Source: Candidatus Kaiserbacteria bacterium (GTDB taxonomy: Bacteria; Patescibacteriota; Minisyncoccia; Phycocordibacterales; UBA918). From it: 7,317 bases of DNA. The stretch spans positions 1-7,317 of the forward strand of contig SKHJ01000031.1 of NCBI GenBank assembly GCA_007116965.1, read 5' to 3'. The notes beneath the pieces were generated by a model. The model had not been told where the DNA came from. It saw only the letters and a program-made list of their open reading frames with translations, and did not search any database. Shown here piece by piece: positions 1 to 6,808 of the stretch (position 1 is its first letter; the number at the start of each line of letters is the position of its first letter). The translations under genes were made by a program, and so were the position numbers.

Positions 1-2
1 AG

Positions 3-605
3 AACGACATTCTCAATCGTCTACAGAACTTGATGAAAAGTACCAATATGCCCGACCAACCAACTGAGATCGAGTGTTTTAGCATCTTACGTGCCTTAGA
101 TGGAGCAGAAGGGGTCCGGGTAGCGGTCATTGACTTAGGAGGTAGTGCTACCAAACTATATATCAGTCGTAATGGTCTCTTAGAGAAGATTCACCGTATA
201 CGTGTAGGCGGAGCTGCAGCCACGCAACAGATAGCTGAAGAGTTATCGTGTACCTTTGCTGAGGCAGAACTGCAAAAGCGGTCGCTTGATAGTGATTCAG
301 ATATTGGTCAGAGAGTCATTCGTACCCATAAACAAGCTTTCCGTCGCGCCCTAATCGAAGTCAAGCAAGTACTCGAAGAGTACGAAACCAGCCATCAGCT
401 ACAGATCGACCGCTTGGTAATAGCTGGAGGTAGCGCGACCTTTACGGGTATGCCACAGTTCGTAGCTGAAGTGATCGGACGTGAGATTACCGTAGGTGCT
501 CCGTTTACTAAAGTCGGATATCCGGCATTTATGGAAGATGTGGTCACCGAGATTGGCCCTAGTTTTGCAGTCGCACTCGGAGCGGCCCTACGCTCTTTTG
601 AGTAG
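3..605 (+). CDS. pilM: Type IV pilus assembly protein PilM, C-terminal part (5' end outside window)
   Basis: PilM is a cytoplasmic actin-fold ATP-binding protein that binds the N-terminal tail of PilN and forms the inner ring of the pilus alignment complex. About 200 codons are visible. The frame is open to the left edge, so this is the 3' part of a gene that is usually about 350 codons long. An in-frame TTG at 30 and ATG at 33 are internal codons, not starts, because family-like sequence is already under way. Visible family marks are a phosphate-binding motif DLGGSATK (bases 132-155; compare DIGxxST in PilM), the adenosine-site motif IAGGSATF (420-443), and the C-terminal signature GPSFAVALGAALR just before the TAG stop. 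Its position ahead of pilN, pilO and pilB is the classical PilM context. The call is firm; only the missing N-terminal half is unknown. Confidence 0.9.
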   Translation, partial: NDILNRLQNLMKSTNMPDQPTEIECFSILRALDGAEGVRVAVIDLGGSATKLYISRNGLLEKIHRIRVGGAAATQQIAEELSCTFAEAELQKRSLDSDSDIGQRVIRTHKQAFRRALIEVKQVLEEYETSHQLQIDRLVIAGGSATFTGMPQFVAEVIGREITVGAPFTKVGYPAFMEDVVTEIGPSFAVALGAALRSFE

Positions 606-607
606 AC

Positions 608-651
608 TGTCCACAGCTACGACCGTATTTTTTTAGCAAAGCACATATAAT
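608..651 (+). promoter_or_regulatory. Candidate promoter for the pilN-pilC operon
   Basis: A perfect -10 hexamer TATAAT lies at 646-651 in the 53-base gap after pilM. No convincing -35 box is seen at the usual 16-18 bp spacing; that region holds a run of seven T at 628-634. Further upstream, TGTCCACAG (608-616) recurs before the pilin promoter at almost the same distance. Only seven bases separate the -10 box from the pilN ATG, so transcription would be expected to begin at or within a base or two of the start codon, giving a leaderless mRNA. The -10 match is seen in the sequence; promoter function is inferred. Confidence 0.6.
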
Positions 652-658
652 AGAGTAT

Positions 659-1381
659 ATGCCTGCTGGCCCTAACGGTTCGTTCATTCCCAAAAAGACC
701 CCAAGTGCATCGCGCCCGATCGGACAGGGTCGCTACTTGGGTTTATTTGGCTATGTTAGCTTCATCTTATTTTTCGGGGCACTACTGTTAGCGGCTGGCA
801 TGTTTTTCTTTTCCCAATATGTCATCGGTATCAAGCAAGATCGTGAATCGCAACTTGATCAGATCAGGACACAGTTTAGTCAAGCTGAAATGGATCGCGT
901 GGTCACGTTTGACCGCTACTTACAGGCAGCCAACACCCTGTTTGCTAGTTCGGCCTCCCTGCAATCGGTCTTCGATGGTCTCGAACGGTCGGTAGCGCAA
1001 TCAGTGGTCTTCCGTTCGATGAGTATGGAAAGGGCCAATGACGACAGTATTTCCTTCAACATTGAAGCCGTAGCCGATAGCTTTGGTACAACACTCTTCC
1101 AACGTGATGTTTTCGCAGAGTTACCATTGCTACAAGCAATCACAGTCGATGATGTTCGCTTGCAACGCGACGCCCTTACTACTGCTAGTGGCGAGAGCGA
1201 TCTGTCTTCGCTCCTCGCCATCTTTGCGACCAACGACATTGTGACAATGTCATTAGAGCTACAGACCAGCGCTACCGAGTTGCCTTTCACCCCGCAAGAC
1301 GTTCTTTCGGTCCTGGAACCAGTGACAGCCATAGACTTTACCGAGGAAGAAGATGAAGCAATCGAGTTTGAAGACGAGTAA
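659..1381 (+). CDS. pilN: PilN-like type IV pilus assembly protein
   Basis: A 240-residue protein built like PilN, the inner-membrane partner of PilM and PilO. It has a short cytoplasmic tail (residues 1-26) containing the basic stretch FIPKK near the N-terminus, where PilN binds PilM. One strong membrane segment follows at about 28-55, then a short heptad-like helix (58-80) and an alpha/beta extracytoplasmic domain. The segment from about 101 to 170, with a helix followed by SISFNIEAVAD, resembles the ferredoxin-like core of fimbrial assembly (PilN) proteins. The last 13 residues are strongly acidic. Primary identity to classical PilN is low, so the name rests on topology, length and position between pilM and pilO. 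The ATG at 659 is chosen because it sits just after a -10 box and the next in-frame Met lies inside the membrane segment. No Shine-Dalgarno sequence precedes it. Confidence 0.75.
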   Translation: MPAGPNGSFIPKKTPSASRPIGQGRYLGLFGYVSFILFFGALLLAAGMFFFSQYVIGIKQDRESQLDQIRTQFSQAEMDRVVTFDRYLQAANTLFASSASLQSVFDGLERSVAQSVVFRSMSMERANDDSISFNIEAVADSFGTTLFQRDVFAELPLLQAITVDDVRLQRDALTTASGESDLSSLLAIFATNDIVTMSLELQTSATELPFTPQDVLSVLEPVTAIDFTEEEDEAIEFEDE

Positions 1382-1393
1382 TCAGCTACACCT

Positions 1394-1930
1394 ATGAAAC
1401 ATTCATCAGTATTACTGCAAGTCATACTCCTCCTCTGTGGTCTTGGCATCATTTTCTTTTATGCATACCCTGAATTCACCAACATTCGGGTTGTTCAGGA
1501 TCAGATACAGGAGTACAACACAGCCATTGCTGAAGCTGACGAAGTAAACAACCTACTACAACAATTAGTAAGTCGGATCGAGGGCATTCCTAGCAGTGAT
1601 CGGACAGCTCTCACCACCTTTTTGCCCAGTAGTATTGACCCAGTCTTTGTACAACGAGATATCCAGCGATATGTCGATTTGATAGGTATGGACTTGCGTC
1701 AGTTATCGTACAACGAACAAGATCGTACCACCAACCAGCCATGGGTCAGCCGTACATTTCAAGTAAGTGCTGCCGGCAGTTATACCGATGTTAAGCGTCT
1801 GGTCGCCGCCTTTGAAGCCAACGCCTATCTCTTGCGTCCAGTTGATATGCGCCTAACCACTGACGAGGAAGAGGAGATGTTAGTTACCCTCACTCTGCGC
1901 ACCTTTGCTTTTCCTGACCTTAATGAATAA
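1394..1930 (+). CDS. pilO: PilO-like type IV pilus assembly protein
   Basis: A 178-residue bitopic protein with the PilO plan: membrane helix at about 5-24, a polar coiled-coil region (about 30-63), and a C-terminal alpha/beta domain (about 76-172) with the run FLPSSIDP followed by an amphipathic helix and a strand pattern around FQVSAAGSY. PilO pairs with PilN in the inner membrane and transmits alignment between the cytoplasmic motor and the extracytoplasmic parts. The domain end, LTLRTFAFP, is a typical final beta strand. The gene begins 12 bases after the pilN stop, so co-translation or at least co-transcription with pilN is expected. No Shine-Dalgarno sequence is seen; the ATG at 1394 is the first that retains the full membrane helix. 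The name rests on topology and gene order more than on sequence identity. Confidence 0.72.
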   Translation: MKHSSVLLQVILLLCGLGIIFFYAYPEFTNIRVVQDQIQEYNTAIAEADEVNNLLQQLVSRIEGIPSSDRTALTTFLPSSIDPVFVQRDIQRYVDLIGMDLRQLSYNEQDRTTNQPWVSRTFQVSAAGSYTDVKRLVAAFEANAYLLRPVDMRLTTDEEEEMLVTLTLRTFAFPDLNE

Positions 1931-1940
1931 TTAGTTTAGT

Positions 1941-2225
1941 ATGACTCAGACACTGCAAAATCTACTCATTATCCTCGGCATTTTGATTGTTGGTGCTTTG
2001 GGCTGGTACATGTACTCAGAAACGAGTCAGCGGGCGCTTGATATCAACGGCTCGTCATCAGTACAAGCTAATATCCAGACCTATCGTCAGCAACAGGCTA
2101 CCCTTCGGGCCCTAAGTCTTGATGTGGAAATACTGAGTCAACCCGAATTCCGAGCCTTGCGATCGGTCACTGAGCCAGTGCCACAATTACCTCAAGGACG
2201 AGCTAACCCATTCTTCCCCAACTAG
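1941..2225 (+). CDS. Small single-pass protein at the PilP position, function unassigned
   Basis: A 94-residue protein with a short N-terminus, one membrane helix (about 7-25), a polar helical region (about 40-60) and a proline-rich end with GRANPFFPN at the extreme C-terminus. It sits exactly where pilP follows pilO in classical T4P operons. It is much shorter than a typical PilP (roughly 170 residues) and lacks the beta-sandwich domain that contacts the secretin. It also has a membrane helix in place of a lipobox. I recall similar short proteins ending in GRxNPFxP next to pilO in Patescibacteria; that is general family memory, not a search result. A plausible role is a fourth member of the PilM-N-O alignment complex, with the NPF tail as a docking peptide, but this is inference. 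The gene lies 10 bases after pilO and 6 before pilB. Confidence 0.7.
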   Translation: MTQTLQNLLIILGILIVGALGWYMYSETSQRALDINGSSSVQANIQTYRQQQATLRALSLDVEILSQPEFRALRSVTEPVPQLPQGRANPFFPN

Positions 2226-2231
2226 TTCATT

Positions 2232-4037
2232 ATGGATGCACTCCAGCATTTTCTACAGTATGGACTTATTGCTGAGGACGTAGCTGAGCAAATACAGCAA
2301 GCGATCCGCGAACAAGGACAGGACTTTGAATCAGCTGCTTTGGCGGCTGGAGTCTCCGCGGATATTCTGCGTGACAACCTAGCTTCATACTTTGATGTAC
2401 CTGCCTACCCCTACAATCCCGACAGCAAAATATCGTACGAGGTACTCTCGTACATCCCTCAAGAATCAGCCGAACACTATCGCATTATTCCTCTTGAGGT
2501 AAGTGACCAGGTTTTGTTGGTTGGTACCAACAACCCAGACAATCTTCAGGTCAGAGAGGTGCTTAATTTCATTAGTACCAAGCATAATCTCAGCTATCGC
2601 TTTGTCTTTATGCTCAAGGCTGATCTAGAATCAGCCCTCGAGCAGTACGAGTCACTTACCGGCGAGGTTGACGAAGTTTTGACGTCAATCCAAGACAATG
2701 AAGACGCCGCAGCCGAAGAAAAGGCCGCGCAAGCAGAAGCGCAACGGGCGGCAGAGAACCTCGATAATATTAAAGAAGATGCGCCGGTAACCAAGATTGT
2801 CGGCACTATTTTGCGGTATGCAGTTGATGGCGGGGCATCCGATATTCACATAGAGCCGGCCGAGAAGATCGTGACGGTGCGGTTTCGGGTGGACGGCTCG
2901 CTCGTGCACTCGCTCGAACTGCCCAAGAACACACACTCGGCGGTTGTGGCTCGTATCAAGATTCTTTCCTCAATGCGATTGGATGAACGGCGTAAACCCC
3001 AGGATGGTCGTTTCTCTGCCACCTTTGACGGGAGACAGATTGACTTCCGGGTCTCAACACTGCCGACCAACCAGGGTGAGAAGGTGGTGATGCGTATCCT
3101 TGATAACGAGCAAGGCGTCACCAGTTTGGAAGACGTCGGCCTTTCACCGCACCACCTAGAATCTATTCGACGAATGATCAATGAGCCGTACGGTATCATC
3201 CTCATTTCAGGACCAACTGGTTCAGGTAAGTCGACAACGCTTTACACGATGTTGAGTGAGGTCGATCGAGAAACCAAAAATGTCCTCTCGCTTGAAGATC
3301 CGGTCGAATACAATATCGACGGCGTCAGCCAGTCACAGATGCGGCCAGAGATTGGGTATACGTTTGCTCACGGTTTGCGAGCTGCGTTGCGACAGGACCC
3401 CGACATCATTATGGTTGGTGAGATTCGCGATCGCGAAACTGCTCAGTTGGCCATCCAGGCGGCCCTAACTGGCCACCTGGTGTTATCTACCATCCACACC
3501 AACAATTCCATTGGGGTTATCCCTCGTCTTATGGATATGGGTATCGATCCGTACCTGATCGCGCCGACCTTAAAGCTCGCTATTGCCCAACGTTTGGCTA
3601 AGCGGGTGTGCGAGGGTACTGGCATTGAAAAACCAGTCGATAGTGCGATGAAGATGATGATGGAAAAAGAATTTGCTACTTTACCGGAGAAATATCATAA
3701 GCGCATACCAGCAGGCCGCACTGTACTCCATCCCGAATCGACGCCAGGGTGTGCCACGGGTATGCGAGGGCGAGTCGCGGTGATGGAAACGCTCGAAGTT
3801 GACGAAAAAATGCAAGAGTTGATCTTGAAGCGTGCTTCTGAGGAGGAGATGTATAAGCATGCTCGAGAGCAGGGCTTTATGACTATGAAGGAAGACGCCA
3901 TCATAAAGGCGCTCAATCACGTCATCCCGTACGAACAGATGAGTATGTTTGGTACCAAAGTTGGTATGGAGAACATTACCGAACAATTGGTACAAGATGT
4001 CGATAACTTAGAAACCAACACGTTTGAAGACGTATAA
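2232..4037 (+). CDS. pilB: Type IV pilus extension ATPase PilB (GspE/PulE family)
   Basis: A 601-residue hexameric secretion ATPase that drives pilin polymerisation from the cytoplasmic face of the PilC platform. Residues 1-140 form an N-terminal T2SSE/MshEN-like region (helical part, then a small alpha/beta part around 55-130). An Ala/Glu-rich linker spans about 146-182. The N2 domain begins near VTKIV (186) and includes SDIHIEP. The motor core carries Walker A GPTGSGKST (327-335), Asp box LEDPVEY (354-360), Walker B MVGEIRDRET (394-403) and His box TGHLVLSTIHTN (413-424). The usual zinc-binding four-cysteine site is degenerate: only Cys460 and Cys507 remain. Length is normal for the family, and the C-terminal GRVAVMETLEV motif is intact. 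The ATG at 2232, six bases after the previous stop, is supported by the complete N-terminal domain; no Shine-Dalgarno sequence is present. Confidence 0.95.
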   Translation: MDALQHFLQYGLIAEDVAEQIQQAIREQGQDFESAALAAGVSADILRDNLASYFDVPAYPYNPDSKISYEVLSYIPQESAEHYRIIPLEVSDQVLLVGTNNPDNLQVREVLNFISTKHNLSYRFVFMLKADLESALEQYESLTGEVDEVLTSIQDNEDAAAEEKAAQAEAQRAAENLDNIKEDAPVTKIVGTILRYAVDGGASDIHIEPAEKIVTVRFRVDGSLVHSLELPKNTHSAVVARIKILSSMRLDERRKPQDGRFSATFDGRQIDFRVSTLPTNQGEKVVMRILDNEQGVTSLEDVGLSPHHLESIRRMINEPYGIILISGPTGSGKSTTLYTMLSEVDRETKNVLSLEDPVEYNIDGVSQSQMRPEIGYTFAHGLRAALRQDPDIIMVGEIRDRETAQLAIQAALTGHLVLSTIHTNNSIGVIPRLMDMGIDPYLIAPTLKLAIAQRLAKRVCEGTGIEKPVDSAMKMMMEKEFATLPEKYHKRIPAGRTVLHPESTPGCATGMRGRVAVMETLEVDEKMQELILKRASEEEMYKHAREQGFMTMKEDAIIKALNHVIPYEQMSMFGTKVGMENITEQLVQDVDNLETNTFEDV

Positions 4038-4038
4038 T
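4030..4038 (+). promoter_or_regulatory. Possible internal -10 element before the receiver gene
   Basis: ACGTATAAT overlaps the last codons and TAA stop of pilB and ends eight bases before the ATG of the receiver-domain gene. The same nine bases occur in the pilin promoter at 6772-6780, and the layout matches the pilN start (TATAAT, seven or eight bases, then TATATG-type context). No -35 box is visible. It may drive a leaderless transcript of the receiver, pilT and pilC, or it may be a chance result of the codons GTA TAA. Confidence 0.35.
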
Positions 4039-4046
4039 ACCTGTAT

Positions 4047-4427
4047 ATGCGAATACTACTGATTGATGATGATGTCTTTTTGCGCGATATGTACGCCACC
4101 AAGTTTACTGAGGCAAATCACGAGGTGTCTTCGGTGGACCAAGCAGATAAGGCAGTACAATTACTTGAGAACGGCGAGTCTTTTGATGTTATTTTGGTTG
4201 ATATGGTGATGCCGGGGATGTCTGGTGTCGAATTTTTGCAGCAGGTTCAAAACAACGGACTTTGTGGTGGTGCCGTGTGTGTTGTGCTGTCAAACCAAGG
4301 ACAAAAATCAGACATCGACGAGGCTACGGCGGCTGGAGCCCACGATTACATCATCAAAGCCGAAAATATTCCCAGCGAAGTCGTCGAGAAAGTAGAGAAG
4401 ATACTGGCTAACACCAAGCAGCAGTAA
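4047..4427 (+). CDS. Stand-alone CheY-like response regulator receiver domain
   Basis: A 126-residue protein that is a single REC domain with no output domain. Residues of the phosphorylation site are all present: the acidic cluster at Asp7-Asp8-Asp9, the phospho-acceptor Asp52 in LVDMVMPGMSG, Ser82 after the fourth strand and Lys104 in YIIKA. It should therefore be able to accept phosphate from a histidine kinase and bind Mg2+. With no DNA-binding or enzymatic domain, it presumably acts by protein contact. It lies nine bases after pilB and eleven before pilT, so a target among the pilus motors is the obvious inference, by analogy with single-domain regulators such as PilG/PilH of Pseudomonas. 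No cognate kinase is in view. The ATG start leaves the first beta strand (MRILLIDDD) complete. Confidence 0.92.
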   Translation: MRILLIDDDVFLRDMYATKFTEANHEVSSVDQADKAVQLLENGESFDVILVDMVMPGMSGVEFLQQVQNNGLCGGAVCVVLSNQGQKSDIDEATAAGAHDYIIKAENIPSEVVEKVEKILANTKQQ

Positions 4428-4438
4428 CAAATTTTGCT

Positions 4439-5506
4439 ATGGCAGTGAATTACAAACAAGAATTGACCAGTCTCGTTGATGTCGTTCTCAACAGCGACGC
4501 TTCTGACCTTCACTTTGCGGTAGGACACAAGCCGACCATTCGGGTGACGGGTAAGCTGATGGCAGTCGATGATCGGCCAGTCTTGACCACCGAAGATGTT
4601 GTTGGCTTCGGTAAGGCGATGATGCAGGAACATCACCTAAAGACCTACGAAGAAAAACTTCAAGTCGACTTCTCGTACCAGTCTGAGTCTGGCGTTCGTT
4701 TTCGTGGCCATGCCTTCAACCAGCAAGGGTATCCTGGCATCGTAATGCGCTTTATCCCCGATGAAGTAAAGACTATCGAGGATTTGAGCTTACCGCCCAT
4801 CCTCTATGCCTTTGCGCAAAAACGACAAGGTTTCTTCTTATGTGTCGGACCGGTCGGTCAAGGTAAGTCGACCACCTTAGCGGCGATGGTACAGCATATC
4901 AATGAGAACCGTGCCGAACACATTGTCACTATCGAAGACCCGGTTGAATACATCTATAAACCAAAAATGTCCATGGTCGACCAACGCGAGGTTGGTGTCG
5001 ATACGCTGACGTTCGAGGACGGGTTGCATGCCGCCTTTCGTCAGGACGTCAACGTTATCTTGATCGGTGAGATGCGTAGTCGTGAGACCATCGCGACTGC
5101 TGTGACTGCTGCTGAAACTGGTCACCTGGTTCTCTCAACCCTGCACACCAACAATGCCGCCCAATCAATCAACCGTATCATCGACTCAGTGCCCGCTGAA
5201 GCCCAAGACCAGATCCGCATCCAGTTGGCTGGTTCGTTGATCGGTATTTTCTCTCAGCGACTGATTCCTCGTACCGATGGTGGTCGCGTGCCGGCCTTTG
5301 AGCTAATGGTCAATAACACTGCGATCGCAAATCTCATCAGAGAGGACCGCGTGCATGAGATCAATTCTGTTATTGAGACCGGTCTTGAGCACGGTATGAT
5401 TGATATGAACCGTTCACTAGTTGATCTGGTCAAGAAGGGTATCATCACAGTAGAGGACGCTTTTGCGCATTCCTTCAATCCCAAGGCGCTGGAGCGTCTG
5501 ATCTAG
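4439..5506 (+). CDS. pilT: Type IV pilus retraction ATPase PilT
   Basis: A 355-residue PilT-family hexameric ATPase, which powers pilus depolymerisation and thereby twitching, adhesion and possibly DNA uptake. The N-terminal PAS-like domain (1-115) begins with the family pattern SDASDLHFAVGHKPTIRV. The motor core has Walker A GPVGQGKST (137-145), Asp box IEDPVEY (165-171), Walker B LIGEMRSRET (208-217) and His box TGHLVLSTLHTN (227-238). The PilT-specific C-terminal motif AIRNLIRE appears as AIANLIRE (295-302), followed by a typical IDMNRSLVDLVKKGIIT region. That motif and the length separate it from PilB. The Walker A loop departs from GPTGSGKST at two positions but keeps the Lys and Ser/Thr. 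It is 11 bases after the receiver gene and 4 before pilC. Confidence 0.93.
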   Translation: MAVNYKQELTSLVDVVLNSDASDLHFAVGHKPTIRVTGKLMAVDDRPVLTTEDVVGFGKAMMQEHHLKTYEEKLQVDFSYQSESGVRFRGHAFNQQGYPGIVMRFIPDEVKTIEDLSLPPILYAFAQKRQGFFLCVGPVGQGKSTTLAAMVQHINENRAEHIVTIEDPVEYIYKPKMSMVDQREVGVDTLTFEDGLHAAFRQDVNVILIGEMRSRETIATAVTAAETGHLVLSTLHTNNAAQSINRIIDSVPAEAQDQIRIQLAGSLIGIFSQRLIPRTDGGRVPAFELMVNNTAIANLIREDRVHEINSVIETGLEHGMIDMNRSLVDLVKKGIITVEDAFAHSFNPKALERLI

Positions 5507-5510
5507 TACC

Positions 5511-6728
5511 ATGTTGTATAAATATTTAGCCCACGATAACGAAGGTAACAAGCGGGAAGGAACCGTTGAAGCTACGTCCGTAGATGCGGCTATTCGCGCT
5601 GTTAAGAATCGTGGCTACTCAGTCATTTCGGTTGACGTCGCGGATAAAAAGAGCTCACTACTCAGTTCATTGAATGTTGATATCCAACTCTTCAATTCCG
5701 TCCCGACCAAAGACCTGGTCATTCTCTCACGCCAGATCGCTACGCTGTTCGAGGCCCAAGTTTCTCCCTTGCGCATTTTTCAGTTATTGGGGACCGAGAT
5801 CGAGAACAAAGAGCTCCAACGGGTGATGAACGTTATGGTTGAAGACTTACAGGGCGGCAGCTCTATTTCCCGGGCCCTAGCTCAGCACCCACACGTTTTC
5901 TCGGTCTTCTACGTCAGTTTGGTTAAATCTGGCGAAGAAACTGGTACGCTAGAAAAGACCTTTGCCTATCTGGCCGATTATCTTGACCGCACCTACGAAA
6001 TGACCAGTAAGGCCAAGAATGCTCTGGTTTATCCAGCGTTTGTTATTGGCGTGTTTATTATCGTCATGACCCTGATGTTGACCTCGGTCATCCCACAGAT
6101 CGCTGGTATCTTAATCGATAGCGGTGGGGAATTGCCGATCTATACCGTCATCGTTATTGGTATTTCTGACTTCCTGGTCAATTATGTCGGGATTATCTTT
6201 ATTGTCTTAGCTTTTGTCGGGGTTTTGACCTGGCGTTTCTTGCAGACCGAGCCCGGCCAACGCGCCTTCGATGAGCTGAAGTTGGCCTTGCCGTACATCG
6301 GTGATCTAAATAAGAAGCTCTACCTCACTCGCATTTGTGACAACATGTCGACTATGGTTAAAAGTGGTGTGCCGATGGTGCAGGCTATTGATGTCACCGC
6401 TGAAGTGGTGGACAACTTGGTCTACCAAGACCTCCTGCAGGAGGTCTTGGCGGACGTCAAAGCCGGCCGCTCTTTTGCCGACGCCCTAGCTGAGTACCCG
6501 GAGATACCTGGTGTACTCTCGCAGATGGCGAAGGTCGGGGAGGAGACAGGCTCCTTGCCCGAGATTTTGGAGACTTTGTCCAAATTCTACCGCCGTGAGG
6601 TCTACAACGCCGTCGATACCCTGATTGGCCTCATCGAGCCAGCGATGATTCTTCTCCTGGGCTTGGGTGTTGGTACCCTCTTGGCCTCGGTTTTGATGCC
6701 GATCTACAATATGACCACGACCTTCTAG
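5511..6728 (+). CDS. pilC: Type IV pilus inner-membrane platform protein PilC (GspF family)
   Basis: A 405-residue polytopic membrane protein that couples the PilB and PilT motors to the pilin shaft. The N-terminus MLYKYLAHDNEG and a small domain to about residue 45 match the family start. Two T2SF repeats follow: the first about 68-192 with SGEETGTLE (140-148), the second about 275-398 with VGEETGSLPE (342-351). Membrane helices are predicted at about 172-195, 223-241 and 373-396. The end MPIYNMTTTF is typical of GspF/PilC. The length is normal and there is no frameshift. The ATG lies only four bases after the pilT stop, so translational coupling is likely; no Shine-Dalgarno sequence is seen. 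It is the last gene of the tightly spaced block. Confidence 0.95.
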   Translation: MLYKYLAHDNEGNKREGTVEATSVDAAIRAVKNRGYSVISVDVADKKSSLLSSLNVDIQLFNSVPTKDLVILSRQIATLFEAQVSPLRIFQLLGTEIENKELQRVMNVMVEDLQGGSSISRALAQHPHVFSVFYVSLVKSGEETGTLEKTFAYLADYLDRTYEMTSKAKNALVYPAFVIGVFIIVMTLMLTSVIPQIAGILIDSGGELPIYTVIVIGISDFLVNYVGIIFIVLAFVGVLTWRFLQTEPGQRAFDELKLALPYIGDLNKKLYLTRICDNMSTMVKSGVPMVQAIDVTAEVVDNLVYQDLLQEVLADVKAGRSFADALAEYPEIPGVLSQMAKVGEETGSLPEILETLSKFYRREVYNAVDTLIGLIEPAMILLLGLGVGTLLASVLMPIYNMTTTF

Positions 6729-6736
6729 GTAGTAAG

Positions 6737-6780
6737 TTGTCCACAGGCCGCCATAGTAGACGTCCCAAACCACGTATAAT
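6737..6780 (+). promoter_or_regulatory. Candidate promoter of the pilin gene
   Basis: A perfect TATAAT at 6775-6780, inside ACGTATAAT, lies in the gap after pilC. The conventional -35 position (around 6752-6757) has no good match. TTGTCCACAG at 6737-6746 is placed like the similar element upstream of pilN. Transcription would begin near 6786-6788, just at the first leader hairpin. A separate pilin promoter makes sense because far more subunit than motor protein is needed. A second -10-like site, TATAAG at 6875-6880, would give an almost leaderless pilin message and is an alternative. Confidence 0.55.
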
Positions 6781-6788
6781 TAGGAGAG

Positions 6789-6802
6789 CCACGGCAACGT
6801 GG
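6789..6802 (+). repeat. Inverted repeat: 5-bp hairpin with GCAA tetraloop
   Basis: CCACG (6789-6793) pairs perfectly with CGTGG (6798-6802) around the loop GCAA, a GNRA-class tetraloop. Such loops are unusually stable and often dock into RNA receptors. The hairpin would sit at the very 5' end of the pilin transcript. Confidence 0.6.
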
Positions 6803-6808
6803 AGCATT

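Noticed and set aside
30..605. A complete short pilM-like gene starting at the TTG at 30 or ATG at 33.
   Set aside because: The frame continues to the left edge, and an actin-fold protein starting there would lack half its nucleotide-binding domain. Truncation by the window is the simpler explanation.
602..634. Possible intrinsic terminator after pilM: imperfect GTAG-CTG / CAG-CTAC stem (602-620) followed by a run of seven T (628-634).
   Set aside because: The stem is short and has a bulge, and seven bases separate it from the T-run, which is too far for a normal intrinsic terminator. The stem also coincides with the TGTCCACAG element.
916..1452. A long open frame of 178 codons on the reverse strand over pilN.
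   Set aside because: It lies wholly opposite pilN and the start of pilO, its product is Ser/Arg/Thr-rich with no recognisable domain, and all other genes run on the + strand with tight spacing. It is a shadow of the real genes.
603..6728. Recoded TGA: the eight visible stop codons are four TAG and four TAA, with no TGA.
   Set aside because: Recoding of TGA to Gly, as in Gracilibacteria, should leave in-frame TGA codons within genes. All eight frames are complete with none, and conserved glycines use GGN codons. Eight stops are too few to infer anything.
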